A stretch of 64,000 bases of DNA, from positions 186,001 through 250,000 of the forward strand of contig NZ_FOGO01000011.1 in assembly GCF_900111245.1 (NCBI RefSeq), read 5' to 3'. Origin of the DNA: Streptomyces qinglanensis (GTDB taxonomy: Bacteria > Actinomycetota > Actinomycetes > Streptomycetales > Streptomycetaceae). The translations under genes and the position numbers were made by a program. This document shows, piece by piece, positions 1 to 7,498 of the stretch. The stretch's first letter is position 1, and each line of letters opens with the position of its first letter. The notes under the pieces were generated by a model that did no database searches, was not told the DNA's origin, and was given only the letters and a program-made list of their open reading frames with translations.

Positions 1-281
1 AGATTGCTGGCCGTGATGTCAATGTGGACGCCTGCAATTTTGACCTTCTCGCCGGGCCCCTCGGCGGGCTTTTCCACAGCCTCAATTCCAGGCCGGATCT
101 CTGCCGTAACCTTGGCAAGCTCCAGTTCGGCACGGGGTTTCGACTCCACGGCGCGGTTGTTCCCGTCGCCGCACTGGGACGCGCCGTTGCAGTTGTTGGT
201 CTTCTGCGACGAGCACCCCGAGAGCGTTGCCAGGATGGATGCCATCACAACGACTGATACCTTGAGTGGCCTAGTCTCCAT
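1..281 (-). CDS. Small lipoprotein, C-terminus beyond window edge (partial)
   Basis: The reading frame opens with ATG at 281 and runs off the window, leaving 93 whole codons. Residues 1-22 form a basic start plus a hydrophobic stretch that ends in a lipobox, L-S-G-C, so Cys23 is the likely lipidated residue and the protein would be anchored outside the membrane. Directly after it comes the motif NNCNGASQCGDGNNR with Cys31 and Cys37. The visible end (KVKIAGVHIDITASN) looks like alternating beta-strand. Its start codon overlaps the last codons of the upstream small membrane protein by 11 nt, so the two are probably co-translated. No family is recognised. The lipoprotein call is a motif-based inference; the function is unknown. 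Confidence 0.6.
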   Translation of the reverse strand, partial: METRPLKVSVVVMASILATLSGCSSQKTNNCNGASQCGDGNNRAVESKPRAELELAKVTAEIRPGIEAVEKPAEGPGEKVKIAGVHIDITASN

Positions 282-459
282 CGGGACGCGATCCATTCTC
301 GCTTCGGTTGTTGCCGTCGCCACACTGGGAAGAACCGGAGCAGTTGTTGTTGGTCTCCTCCCTCGCTCCGGCGAGAAAGGTGGCGAGTGCGGTAATAACT
401 GCAGCTACGATCGGTACAACGATCCATGCGATGACTTGCTTCCTGGTAAAACGGGCCAC
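271..459 (-). CDS. Small membrane-anchored protein with Cys/Asn motif (62 aa)
   Basis: The chosen start is GTG at 459, which has a strong GAGGGGG ribosome-binding site five bases upstream; an ATG further out would add a poorly supported extension. The protein is a short basic head (VARFTRKQ), one membrane helix at about residues 9-30, then a short outer tail with NNNCSGSSQCGDGNNR (Cys40, Cys46). This tail motif is nearly the same as the one in the overlapping downstream lipoprotein, whose start codon lies inside the end of this gene. The shared motif on two different anchors suggests duplication or a paired role at the cell surface, perhaps through a disulfide, but no known family was recognised. 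Confidence 0.55.
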   Translation of the reverse strand: MARFTRKQVIAWIVVPIVAAVITALATFLAGAREETNNNCSGSSQCGDGNNRSENGSRPDGD

Positions 460-558
460 GGTGCCCCCTCGTATCCATCCGGTGGCAGGACTGCAGGGCA
501 CACTAAGCGCCTGTCCGAATTCGTTTTCATGAACTACCAGTTGAGGGCAAGAGATCGT

Positions 559-930
559 TCAATCACTCGGCTTCCGCCCCGACCTGCGCGTACTGCGCCT
601 TGACCTCTGCCGGTCCGCTTCGCGCTGCGCCTCTCGGGCGATCTCATCGACAGCATCCCGGACCAACGCTTCCAGGAATTCCACCTGCTCGCCAGGGATG
701 TCATTTTCCCCACCCCCCTGCACCTCACGGTCCGAGAACAGATCGCTGTAATCCACAAACCGGGCTTCACTCAGCCATCCCTGCGTCAAACCGGAAACGG
801 CATCCGCATGTCCGGCCCTACGCGCACCATCCGCCAGAGCCTCCAGCCAGGTGCGGCGCTCCCGCTCCGCATCCCGTAAGCCGCCGATACCATGAACAAA
901 AAGCAGTTGAGTTCTTCCTGAGCTGCTCAC
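559..930 (-). pseudogene. N-terminal fragment of an alpha/beta-hydrolase-like protein
   Basis: The GTG at 930 (AAAGGG upstream) opens a 123-residue frame that begins with LLFVHGIGG. This is the first beta strand and the HG oxyanion-type turn of an alpha/beta-hydrolase. The next ~100 residues keep a plausible protein composition, with an acidic, amphipathic helical end, but the frame then stops. There is no GxSxG nucleophile, acid or catalytic His, so only about the first third of a hydrolase is present. The neighbouring frame at the break is closed within about 15 codons as well. I read this as a decayed remnant rather than a working enzyme. A small helper protein of unknown role is the alternative. 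Confidence 0.4.
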
Positions 931-1272
931 CAAGCGCCCTTTGCTGCTTCCCTCGACCCGACACCACGAATCCCGGCGCTCGCGGGAAGGCAACTGCTGC
1001 ACCCCCGTGCCGCGTTAGGACACCTCCCACGGTACTGCCGTACCCGCCGGTAGGCAGGGGCTTTGCAGTGAACCTCGCCCTTCCCCTGCATGGCTGGGTC
1101 AGGCCGCGCATTGCCAGGTCAAGAAAGTGCGTACGGCCGCGAGGGTCCGTCCGATACGACGGGGCGAGCGGCGCACTCGTCGTGCCGGCTACCAGGGGTC
1201 AGGCCGGTCCGGCGGTGCCGCACCCGCCGCCGGTGCCCCTGGGCTGCGGGCCGCTCCGGTGATCCGCCGGGG
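931..1272. other. Gene-free stretch, 342 bp
   Basis: No reading frame here has both a plausible start site and protein-like composition. It lies between the hydrolase fragment and the DUF397 gene, all transcribed leftward, so it would hold the terminator of the DUF397 operon and the promoter of the fragment. I see no strong hairpin. Confidence 0.4.
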
Positions 1273-1512
1273 TCAGTGGCAGGTTCGGGCGAGGAAGGCC
1301 GACCAGGCGGCGGGCGGGACGGCGAGCTGGGGGCCGGTGGGGTTCTTGGAGTCCCGGACGTGGACGGTGTGCGGGCAGGCGGCCACCTCGACGCAGTTGC
1401 CGCCGTCGGTGTTGCTGTAGCTCGACTTGCGCCAGGAGACGGCGACCTCGACGCAGGCACCGCCGTCGTCGTTGCTGTAGCTGGACTTGAACCATGCCAG
1501 TTCAGTGCTCAT
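1273..1512 (-). CDS. DUF397 domain protein with duplicated N-terminal motif
   Basis: This 79-residue protein is a DUF397 member, the small partner encoded beside XRE/DUF5753 regulators throughout Streptomyces. The DUF397 hallmark W-x-K-S-S-Y-S-N-x-x-G-G-x-C-V-E-V-A occurs twice, at residues 7-24 and again at about 27-44, followed by one copy of the usual C-terminal half (VHVRDSKNP). Most DUF397 proteins of about 65 residues carry it once, so the front half appears duplicated. The ATG has a GGAGGAG site and overlaps the regulator's stop as ATGA, so translation is coupled. In this family pair the DUF397 protein is thought to act with, or antagonise, its regulator; the target here is unknown. 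Confidence 0.85.
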   Translation of the reverse strand: MSTELAWFKSSYSNDDGGACVEVAVSWRKSSYSNTDGGNCVEVAACPHTVHVRDSKNPTGPQLAVPPAAWSAFLARTCH

Positions 1513-2342
1513 AGCTCCTCCGCCAACTTGCTGATGAACCGCGCTGACTCGTCCGGGTTGAGAGCCTGCCGCAGGATCATTTCATGCCGCTGGATGAAGT
1601 TGCCTACCTTCTCCGGCTGTGAATAGAGCACGCCCATCTCCTGGCCCTCCTCGTAGGCAAGGTACTCGTGGTCCGGGGTCTTCAGGAGTGTGAAGGGACC
1701 TCGGAGTCCAGCGTGAACGCCTCGGTCAGTTGGCAGGACCTGAATGTTCACATGACGCGGCCGTCCTGTCTCGACCAGGCGCAGAAGCTGGTCACGCCAT
1801 GAGTCGATGTCACCAACCTGCCGGCGCAGCGCAGCCTCTTCCATCACGAAGCTGAACGCCTTGGTCTGTCGTGACAGCAGGGCCTGTCGCTCCAATCGCC
1901 CCTTGATCCGTTCCTCGATCGTCTCGTCGTCCAGTGGAGGACAGTGGGCGGCCAGCAGAGCGCGGACGTACCCCGTGGTTTGCAGTAGCCCGGGTACGAA
2001 CTGAGTCTCATAGCAGCAGAGCGCCACCGCGTCGCTCTCCGCGTGCATGAAGTCATGCGAGTACGACGGGAACGGCTCGGGTCGGAGGAACTCCACCGCA
2101 GCGGCCAGCTTCCCCTGTGCCCCGGACATCTCGTCGGCGATCCGCAGCACATGGGCCTGGGCCTTGCGTACGCCGCGTTCCATGCCCTTGATGGCGTCGT
2201 AGCCGTAGCCGGCCTCGTCCGCGAGGGCCTGTCGGGAGATGCCGGCTGCCTCGCGCCAGCGTTTCATCTGGTCTCCGGCGTAGCGCCACGCCATGGGGCG
2301 GTCGTCGCCGTTGCCGTTCCTGTTGCCGCCGTTGCCCGCCAA
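1509..2342 (-). CDS. XRE-family regulator with DUF5753 domain
   Basis: A DNA-binding regulator of the Scr1/BldB-associated type. An XRE helix-turn-helix lies near the N-terminus (MKRWREAAGISRQALADEAG, then YDAIKGMERG), followed by the long DUF5753 region with its typical markers ALCCYETQFVPGLLQTTGYVR-like segment, RLERQALLSR and a C-terminal LNPDESARFI. I chose the TTG start at 2342 because AGGAGG lies eight bases upstream, giving 277 residues. ATG 2294 (261 aa) and an upstream frame to 2429 are alternatives with poorer signals. Its stop overlaps the start of the DUF397 gene, and this pair behaves as a regulatory module. Streptomyces carries dozens of such pairs, so the target cannot be named. 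Confidence 0.85.
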   Translation of the reverse strand: MAGNGGNRNGNGDDRPMAWRYAGDQMKRWREAAGISRQALADEAGYGYDAIKGMERGVRKAQAHVLRIADEMSGAQGKLAAAVEFLRPEPFPSYSHDFMHAESDAVALCCYETQFVPGLLQTTGYVRALLAAHCPPLDDETIEERIKGRLERQALLSRQTKAFSFVMEEAALRRQVGDIDSWRDQLLRLVETGRPRHVNIQVLPTDRGVHAGLRGPFTLLKTPDHEYLAYEEGQEMGVLYSQPEKVGNFIQRHEMILRQALNPDESARFISKLAEEL

Positions 2343-2458
2343 CCGGCTCACCTCCTGAGCCAGTACGCCCGATGGCCGAGGAACACCTCGGGCACACTCA
2401 CCGTCCGTACCTGTTCCGTTACTTCGCACCGTAGCCCGTGGCCAGCAGGCTTTGCCCC

Positions 2459-2677
2459 ATGGAGAGCGAGATTCCCCCGGCGGGGGCCTTCGCGGTCGAT
2501 GTGCGGACGGGCCGGGTCGGCCAAGTGATGGGCCGCGAGGGGCCTTACGTGCAGTTGCGGCCGCCCGGCGGCGGATGCGAGTGGGACGTGCCGCCGTACG
2601 CGGTGCGCCCGGCGCGGGTCAGTGAGGAGCTGCGCGCCCGGGTGACCGATCTCAACTGGCAGAGCAGGCTGCCGTGA
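2459..2677 (+). CDS. Conserved small protein, 72 aa, unknown function
   Basis: Small soluble protein with a compact middle: GAFAVDVRTGRVGQVMG, then YVQLRPPGGGCEWDV, then PPYAVRPA. This pattern is familiar from short Streptomyces proteins encoded divergently from XRE/DUF397 pairs, but no function is known to me. ATG 2459 is preferred over one seven codons upstream because the family normally begins just before the PPAGA segment; the ribosome-binding site is weak in either case. It overlaps the next gene as GTGA, so the two are co-translated. The location, divergent from the XRE/DUF5753 gene, suggests shared control. Confidence 0.7.
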   Translation: MESEIPPAGAFAVDVRTGRVGQVMGREGPYVQLRPPGGGCEWDVPPYAVRPARVSEELRARVTDLNWQSRLP

Positions 2678-2925
2678 GCGGCGGTCACCGGCCCCGGTCC
2701 GTCATCCGGTACGAGAACTGGGTGTTCGTGCCCGACCAGGAGCCGGACGCCGAGCCGATCATGTACGCGATGCAGTGTGCAGTCTGCGACGAGCAGTCCG
2801 CCGCGAGCATCGACTACACCGAGGGGCACGCATGGGCGCTGCGCCACTCCGGGCGCAACCCTTCCCATCACACGTACCGGGAACTGGTCACCCGGCCCTG
2901 GCGGTGCTGGATGCGCGGCTGGTGA
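2674..2925 (+). CDS. Small DUF7848-like protein, 83 aa
   Basis: Starts with GTG overlapping the previous stop (GTGA). It has the layout of a small zinc-ribbon-like Streptomyces family: VIRYENWVFVPD, then a CxxC pair (CAVC) in the middle, and a conserved WALRHSGRNPSHHTYREL segment, ending in basic and aromatic residues. I believe this is the family labelled DUF7848, from memory only. Function unknown. It is co-translated with the preceding 72-residue protein. Confidence 0.65.
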   Translation: MSGGHRPRSVIRYENWVFVPDQEPDAEPIMYAMQCAVCDEQSAASIDYTEGHAWALRHSGRNPSHHTYRELVTRPWRCWMRGW

Positions 2926-3034
2926 GTCGGGCGGCCGAAGCGGCCCAACGGACAGCTCAGGGACGGGATTTACACTCCGCAACCGTCCGTCGCCAACTAC
3001 CCACAGTCCGTGTACTCTGCCGCGTGTCAGCTCA

Positions 3035-3055
3035 CCTCATGTGCCACACATGAGG
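3035..3055. promoter_or_regulatory. Perfect 9-bp inverted repeat (candidate operator) before the gene at 3123
   Basis: CCTCATGTG and CACATGAGG flank a CCA spacer. The repeat lies about 18 bases downstream of a possible -10 element (TACTCT, 3012-3017), in the 5' region of the gene at 3123. It could be an operator or an RNA hairpin. Confidence 0.45.
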
Positions 3056-3122
3056 CGGCCCCCGACGGTGTTAGCGCACCGGCCGAGGGCCTTCACCACC
3101 AAGGTCTCGGAGGGACCCTGGG

Positions 3123-4112
3123 ATGCACAGGCATGTTAGCGCGCCCGCGCGCTTCTTCTCCCAGTTGCCGAACGACATCATCCGCCACCCCCGCCTGTCC
3201 GCGCCTGCGGTACGGCTCCTGGCCTGGCAGCTCTCGCTTCCCGAAGGCGCCGACGAACCGCTGTGGCGGACGGCCGAGCGCGCCGGGATCGGGAAGGTCG
3301 CCTTCCAGCACGCCAAGCGTCAACTACGGGCGGAGCGGTACCTGTTCGAGTGGCGTCGGCAGAGCGCGGACGGCCGCTGGCAGACCGTGCAGCTCCTCAC
3401 CAACGTGCCGCTCTCCCCGGACGAGGCGCGGGAGCACGCCGCAACTGCGAGGGCTCTTCCTGCCGTCGCCCGACCAGCCTCCCGGTCTGCCGTCCGACCG
3501 GCGGGCACCGCACCGGCCGCCGGTGGGCCGACCCGTCGGTCCGCCGCCCCTCAACCCCTTGAAACACCCGTGGGGAACACCTCCCACCCACCGGCACCCA
3601 CCTCATCTCACGCCGAGCACCGGATCGGCTCCGCGTCCCACCACCACGCGGCCGAAGCGCTGCTGCTGTCCCTCGCCCGCTCGGGGCCGCACCTCGCGCT
3701 GCCGCCGCGCAAGGCACGACAGTGGGCGCCCCTCGCGGCGCGCTGGCTGGAGCGCGGAATCGGTGCGGACGACATCCGTACCGCGCTGACAGCGGGACTG
3801 GAACACGCCCGCTCCCCGCTCGGCGCGCTCCGCTGGCGGCTGGAGCACGCGCTCCCCGAACCGGCCCCGGCTGTCGCGGCAGGCCCGCCGGACCCGGGTT
3901 CGACGCCGCTCCCCCGCGTGTCCCGTATGCGGGAGTGCACGGGCCCGCACACCCAGCCGCTGCTGTTCGTCCCGGTCGGCGACGAGGAGCGGTGCCCCGC
4001 CTGCCGAACCGACGGAGCAGCGGCGGCGGCAGCGGCACCTTCGTCCGGATCGGGCCTGACGGCGTTCCGCGCCGCCCGCAGGGCCCTCGCCGTACCGCCG
4101 ACGAGCACCTGA
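3123..4112 (+). CDS. Helix-turn-helix domain protein, 329 aa
   Basis: The N-terminal ~90 residues resemble a winged-helix domain of the kind found in replication-initiator-like and MarR-like Streptomyces proteins: FFSQLPNDIIRHPRLSAPAV, then LLAWQLSLPEGADEP, then a recognition-helix region ending at FQHAKRQLRAERYLFE. A Pro/Ala-rich linker (about 110-170) leads to a helical middle domain (ALLLSLARSGPHLALPPRKA...). The C-terminus has a putative metal site with RECTGPHTQ and CPAC. The start has GGAGGG eight bases upstream. It probably binds DNA; no target is evident. The 21-bp palindrome at 3035 in its leader suggests autoregulation or outside control. Confidence 0.75.
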   Translation: MHRHVSAPARFFSQLPNDIIRHPRLSAPAVRLLAWQLSLPEGADEPLWRTAERAGIGKVAFQHAKRQLRAERYLFEWRRQSADGRWQTVQLLTNVPLSPDEAREHAATARALPAVARPASRSAVRPAGTAPAAGGPTRRSAAPQPLETPVGNTSHPPAPTSSHAEHRIGSASHHHAAEALLLSLARSGPHLALPPRKARQWAPLAARWLERGIGADDIRTALTAGLEHARSPLGALRWRLEHALPEPAPAVAAGPPDPGSTPLPRVSRMRECTGPHTQPLLFVPVGDEERCPACRTDGAAAAAAAPSSGSGLTAFRAARRALAVPPTST

Positions 4113-4137
4113 AGGCGACCGGCTGCCTGACCGGACC

Positions 4138-5037
4138 TCACGCCTCGGGCCGTACGCACGTGTAGCCGCGTTCCTGGAGGACGGGCAGGTAGCGGTCGAC
4201 GGCGGCGACGGTCTGCTGCCGGGGGCCGCCGCCGTCGTGCTGGAGGACGATGACGCCGGGGGCCGCGTCCCGGGTGACGGCGCGGACGATGTGCGCCACG
4301 CCCGGCCGGGCCCAGTCCTGGGTGTCCACGGACCAGCCCATCGGCTCCATGCCCAGATCGGAGCAGACGCGCAGTGAGGGAGGGTGCCAGTCGCCGTAGG
4401 GGGCGCGGCACCAGCGGGGCGGAGCGCCCAGAACGCGGTCGATGAGGTCGCTGGTGCGGCCCAGTTCGTCGCGGACGTGGCCGGTGTCGAGCCGGGTGAG
4501 CTGCTTGTGGTTCCAGGAGTGGTTGCCCACCACGTGGCCGTCGGCGGTGATGGCGTGCAGCAGGTCGGGGAAGGCGGCGGCGTTCTCGCCGACGACGAAG
4601 AAGGTGGCCTGCACCCCGTGCCGCCGCAGCACCTCCAGCAGCGCCGGGGTGTGGACGGGGTGCGGGCCGTCGTCGAACGTCAGCGCGATGACGCGCTGTC
4701 CCTGCCCGGCGGGCAGGAACATCTCGGCGTGAGTGCGGACGGGGGCGTGGGGCTTCGGTTCGCCCATCGAGGTCTCACCGGCGAGGGGACGCAGCCGGTA
4801 GCTGTCGTGGGCCGCGGGACTCGGCTGTGCGCCTGCGCCGCCGCGCGCGGGCGGGGCCGGACCGCCGGGAGCGGGGTCGGAGCCCTTCGGGGATCCGGCT
4901 CCCGTCTGCGCGTGCCCGCCTCCGGTGTCCTCGTGGGTGAGTACACCCGCACCGACACCCGCGAGCGCCGCGGTTCCGACACCGACGCCGACGCAGAGCA
5001 GAGTCCTGCGCGAAACAATATGACTATCGGATCGCAT
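4138..5037 (-). CDS. Tat-exported polysaccharide deacetylase
   Basis: A NodB-homology (carbohydrate esterase 4) deacetylase that removes acetyl groups from cell-wall or chitin-type glycans outside the cell. The N-terminus has a twin-arginine signal (SRRTLLCVGVGVG) followed by a hydrophobic stretch and a Gly/Pro/Ala linker to about residue 100. The catalytic motifs follow in order: TFDDGPHP (metal Asp and catalytic base), HSWNH (metal His pair), RAPYGDW, VDTQDW and LQHDGGG. All key residues are present, so it should be active. ATG 5037 gives 299 residues; the frame upstream of it lacks a signal peptide or plausible protein. Converges with the gene at 3123 with only 25 bp between them. Confidence 0.9.
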   Translation of the reverse strand: MRSDSHIVSRRTLLCVGVGVGTAALAGVGAGVLTHEDTGGGHAQTGAGSPKGSDPAPGGPAPPARGGAGAQPSPAAHDSYRLRPLAGETSMGEPKPHAPVRTHAEMFLPAGQGQRVIALTFDDGPHPVHTPALLEVLRRHGVQATFFVVGENAAAFPDLLHAITADGHVVGNHSWNHKQLTRLDTGHVRDELGRTSDLIDRVLGAPPRWCRAPYGDWHPPSLRVCSDLGMEPMGWSVDTQDWARPGVAHIVRAVTRDAAPGVIVLQHDGGGPRQQTVAAVDRYLPVLQERGYTCVRPEA

Positions 5038-5198
5038 GATATTTGGGTAGCAGCGTCGGACGCCGCCGCGCGGGAGCCGCGCGCGGCCGCCCCCGGAGTT
5101 CACGCGAACAGCGCACCGCTCCCGCGATACGAGCCCCGCCTTCCGCCCAGCGGAACACAATCGGGCCGACAATACGCGGCCAGGCCGCCCCTTCGCAG

Positions 5199-5780
5199 TC
5201 AGGCCGACACCGGCGCCGGCCACTCCTCCTCGTCGTCCTGCGGCTCGTCCCGCACCCGCAGCGCGGCGATCCACAGCGGCAGCAGCCGGTGCACCGCGTA
5301 GGCGACCAGCCCGGTGGCGGCGAGCGGACCCGCGAGGTCGGCCATCGACGTGCCCGCGACCCACAGGACGTAGAAGCCCAGCAAGGCGGCCGTGAGCAGC
5401 CAGGAGTTGATCCGGTACGCCCACAGGTGCGCCGTGCCGCGCTCGGCCACCTGCCGCTCGTCCAGGAACCGGACGCGCAGCTCCAGCAGCCCGCGGGTCA
5501 TCGAGTTCAGCAGACCGGTGAGCGGAACCCAGACCAGCAGCGCCACCAGCAGCGACGCCACCGGCCACAGGGCCGCCGACGCGAAGCAGCCCACCATCCC
5601 CGTCAACCCCAGGGCCGTCGTGCCGACATGGGCCGCCACGATGCGATGCCGCGCCCCTCGGGAGGCGTGGAAGCGCTTGGTGCGCGCGTCGTTCATCGTC
5701 CGCAGCAACCACCTGTCGTAGCGCGTGCCGTCCGTGCCGGTGGCCATCCGGCGCTCCTCCCCGTGTGTACCGGTGGTCAT
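5199..5780 (-). CDS. Membrane protein coupled to a small XRE regulator
   Basis: A 193-residue integral membrane protein with two pairs of hydrophobic helices (roughly residues 50-95 and 125-175), a basic loop between them, and an acidic tail (DDEEEWP). It follows the XRE gene with an ATGA overlap, the arrangement seen for small HTH regulators paired with membrane proteins whose integrity or ligand state the regulator reads. No domain name is certain. The ribosome-binding site and start codon region are duplicated in tandem (see repeat at 5728-5793), so translation could begin at ATG 5780 or at ATG 5747, eleven codons later; each has its own GGAGGAG. Confidence 0.75.
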   Translation of the reverse strand: MTTGTHGEERRMATGTDGTRYDRWLLRTMNDARTKRFHASRGARHRIVAAHVGTTALGLTGMVGCFASAALWPVASLLVALLVWVPLTGLLNSMTRGLLELRVRFLDERQVAERGTAHLWAYRINSWLLTAALLGFYVLWVAGTSMADLAGPLAATGLVAYAVHRLLPLWIAALRVRDEPQDDEEEWPAPVSA

Positions 5781-5793
5781 CCGGTGCTCCTCC
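5728..5793 (-). repeat. 33-bp tandem duplication of a ribosome-binding site plus start codon
   Basis: Two adjacent 33-bp units, 5728-5760 and 5761-5793, match at 28 of 33 positions. Each contains GGAGGAG, a start codon and the codons for M-(T/A)-T-G-T. Since 33 is a multiple of three, both starts are in the same frame. Confidence 0.8.
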
Positions 5794-6070
5794 CCGTGTG
5801 TGCGGTCGCGTCGGCTCCGTCCCGGCCGCTGCCCGTGCCGTACACCTCGTCCGTGAGCGGACGGAACGGCTCCAGGGAGAACAGGGCCTCCACCGGCAGC
5901 CGGAAGTACGCCGCGATGCGCAGCGCCAGATCGAGACTGGGGTTGTACTGACCCCGCTCGATGTAGCCGATCGTCTGGTAGTGCGCGCCCACTGCTTCGG
6001 CCAGCGCCGCCCGGGACACCTTCCGTTCCGCCCGCACGACCGCCAGCCTGTTGTGCACGTGCTCGCTCAT
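5777..6070 (-). CDS. Small XRE-family transcriptional regulator
   Basis: A 97-residue regulator with an XRE helix-turn-helix over residues 8-62: LAVVRAERKVSRAALAEAVG, HYQTIGYIERGQYNPSLDLA, and AAYFRLPVEALF. This is the short one-domain class (YgzD/HipB-like) usually encoded beside a membrane protein. The tail after residue 70 is low complexity. The stop overlaps the start of the membrane protein by ATGA. Immediately upstream of its ATG is an AT-rich patch with ATGTA and TACAT half-sites ten bases apart (6069-6088), a likely promoter and autoregulatory site; the -10-like TATACA almost touches the ATG, so the message may be leaderless. Confidence 0.85.
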   Translation of the reverse strand: MSEHVHNRLAVVRAERKVSRAALAEAVGAHYQTIGYIERGQYNPSLDLALRIAAYFRLPVEALFSLEPFRPLTDEVYGTGSGRDGADATAHTGRSTG

Positions 6071-6200
6071 GTATAAGAAGTACTACATCTGACAGCACAA
6101 GCACAACACAGCGGAGGCACAGGCGACTGCTTCGCGGCCCCGCGATGCTCTACCCGCACGCGCCGCACCCACCCGCGGCGCCGCCCGGTACCCTCGCCCG

Positions 6201-7391
6201 ATGTCCTTCCTCGGCCGCATACGTGGCGCCGCGTCCCGACGCACGTTGCTGCTCGCCGGCGCGGGCGTGCTCACGCTCGCACTGCTCGCCGTGCTCGTCC
6301 CCGCGCTGCTGCTCGGCGAGGACGGTTCGGACGAGTGCCGCCAGGCACCGGACTCCGCACGTGCACAGGCCAACGACCCGAAACGCGCCGCGAAGGAACT
6401 GGACCCGGGTGAGGACGTCAACCGCACCGGACCGCTCAAACGGCTGCTGCGCACCACCGGTTCCCCGCTGTGCGAGGGTACGGACGGCACTCAGCTCGCC
6501 GGACGCGCGCTCGTCGCGGCGACGACCGGCCGCACCACCGCCGACCAGCACGAGCTCGCCCGCCCGCACACCGAGCGGGCGGCCCGCGTCACCCACGCCG
6601 CCGTACTGCTGCTGAGTGAGAAGGACAGGAGCTCCCCGCCGGACTTCCCCCTCGGACTGAACCCCTACCTGGCCCGGATGTTCGCCTCGTACATCCAGGA
6701 CACCAGCAGGGGGGTGACTCTCGGGGAGATCCGCGACTGGGAACAACCCACCGCCACCGACGAGGAGGCCGAGTACGAGGACCGCAGCGGCAGCGGAAAC
6801 TGGGCCACGCCCTTCCCTTCGGGCCATGACGTCCACGTCGTGTTCCCCCTGCCCGACGGGGCGAAGAGGGTCGTGCGCCGCGTGGCCGCCTCACCCCGCG
6901 CGTTCGCCACGCTGTACGACGCCGAACGCGCCCGCTTCGCCTGGTATCTGGAACGGCTGACCCACACCGGGCAGAAACCTGGTGAGGAGCTTGAGAAGAA
7001 GACGCTGTCCGCGAGCCTGAAGCTGGGGCTGGGGCAGAGCGCGACCTTCGTCGCCGAGCTCATGGCTGCCCGTACGGTCGCCGTCGAGGACGGACTCGCA
7101 CCCTCCCTGGCGCAGTTCGACCGTGCAGTGCTGCGGCACACCCGCGGTCTCTACCACCCTGCCGAGCACCAGATACACACCCGGCCCTCGGCCGCCACCC
7201 TGGCGCAGCGCCGCCCCGACGCCTCCGCGGGGCAGGGGAAGCGGGCCGTCGAGCGGCTGATGGACGGCAGGGTGCAGCTCTACGCAGTGCTCGATGCGTG
7301 GGCGCGGCAGCGGGACATCCCCGCCGCGCGAACCGAGCGGCTCCGCACCGAGATGGACACGTGGTACGCCCGAGGGCTCAACCTGCGGTAG
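6201..7391 (+). CDS. Membrane-anchored protein of unknown function, 396 aa
   Basis: The N-terminus is a short basic segment and one membrane helix (about residues 13-38), after which the protein is outside the cell. The rest is a mostly helical, charged domain without a family I recognise. Two Cys at about 46 and 90 could pair. Segments rich in helix (ERAARVTHAAVLLLSEKD; ASLKLGLGQSATFVAELMAA) suggest a bundle. It is divergent from the XRE gene and convergent with the protein at 7499. The string PSGH at about residue 209 recalls the PAP2 phosphatase signature, but the other PAP2 motifs are absent, so I do not assign that. Confidence 0.7.
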   Translation: MSFLGRIRGAASRRTLLLAGAGVLTLALLAVLVPALLLGEDGSDECRQAPDSARAQANDPKRAAKELDPGEDVNRTGPLKRLLRTTGSPLCEGTDGTQLAGRALVAATTGRTTADQHELARPHTERAARVTHAAVLLLSEKDRSSPPDFPLGLNPYLARMFASYIQDTSRGVTLGEIRDWEQPTATDEEAEYEDRSGSGNWATPFPSGHDVHVVFPLPDGAKRVVRRVAASPRAFATLYDAERARFAWYLERLTHTGQKPGEELEKKTLSASLKLGLGQSATFVAELMAARTVAVEDGLAPSLAQFDRAVLRHTRGLYHPAEHQIHTRPSAATLAQRRPDASAGQGKRAVERLMDGRVQLYAVLDAWARQRDIPAARTERLRTEMDTWYARGLNLR

Positions 7392-7428
7392 CCCGCGGGC
7401 AGCGACTCCCGAAACCGGCCGCAACGGA

Positions 7429-7471
7429 CCGGGCGAGCAACCCGTCGGACCGTCGCAGGCTGCTCGCCCGG
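7429..7471. terminator. Bidirectional hairpin between convergent genes
   Basis: CCGGGCGAGCA (7429-7439) pairs with TGCTCGCCCGG (7461-7471): an 11-bp perfect stem with a 21-base loop, placed between the convergent ends of the genes at 6201 and 7499. Confidence 0.55.
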
Positions 7472-7498
7472 CCCCCTCGCAGGCTTCGGCTCGCCGAC

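Noticed and set aside
5038..5712. Upstream in-frame extension of the polysaccharide deacetylase
   Set aside because: It overlaps the membrane protein gene at 5199-5780 and would bury the Tat signal; ATG 5037 explains the protein fully.
6825..6836. PSGH motif suggesting a PAP2 phosphatase in the protein at 6201
   Set aside because: The other two PAP2 motifs and the multi-helix membrane layout are absent.
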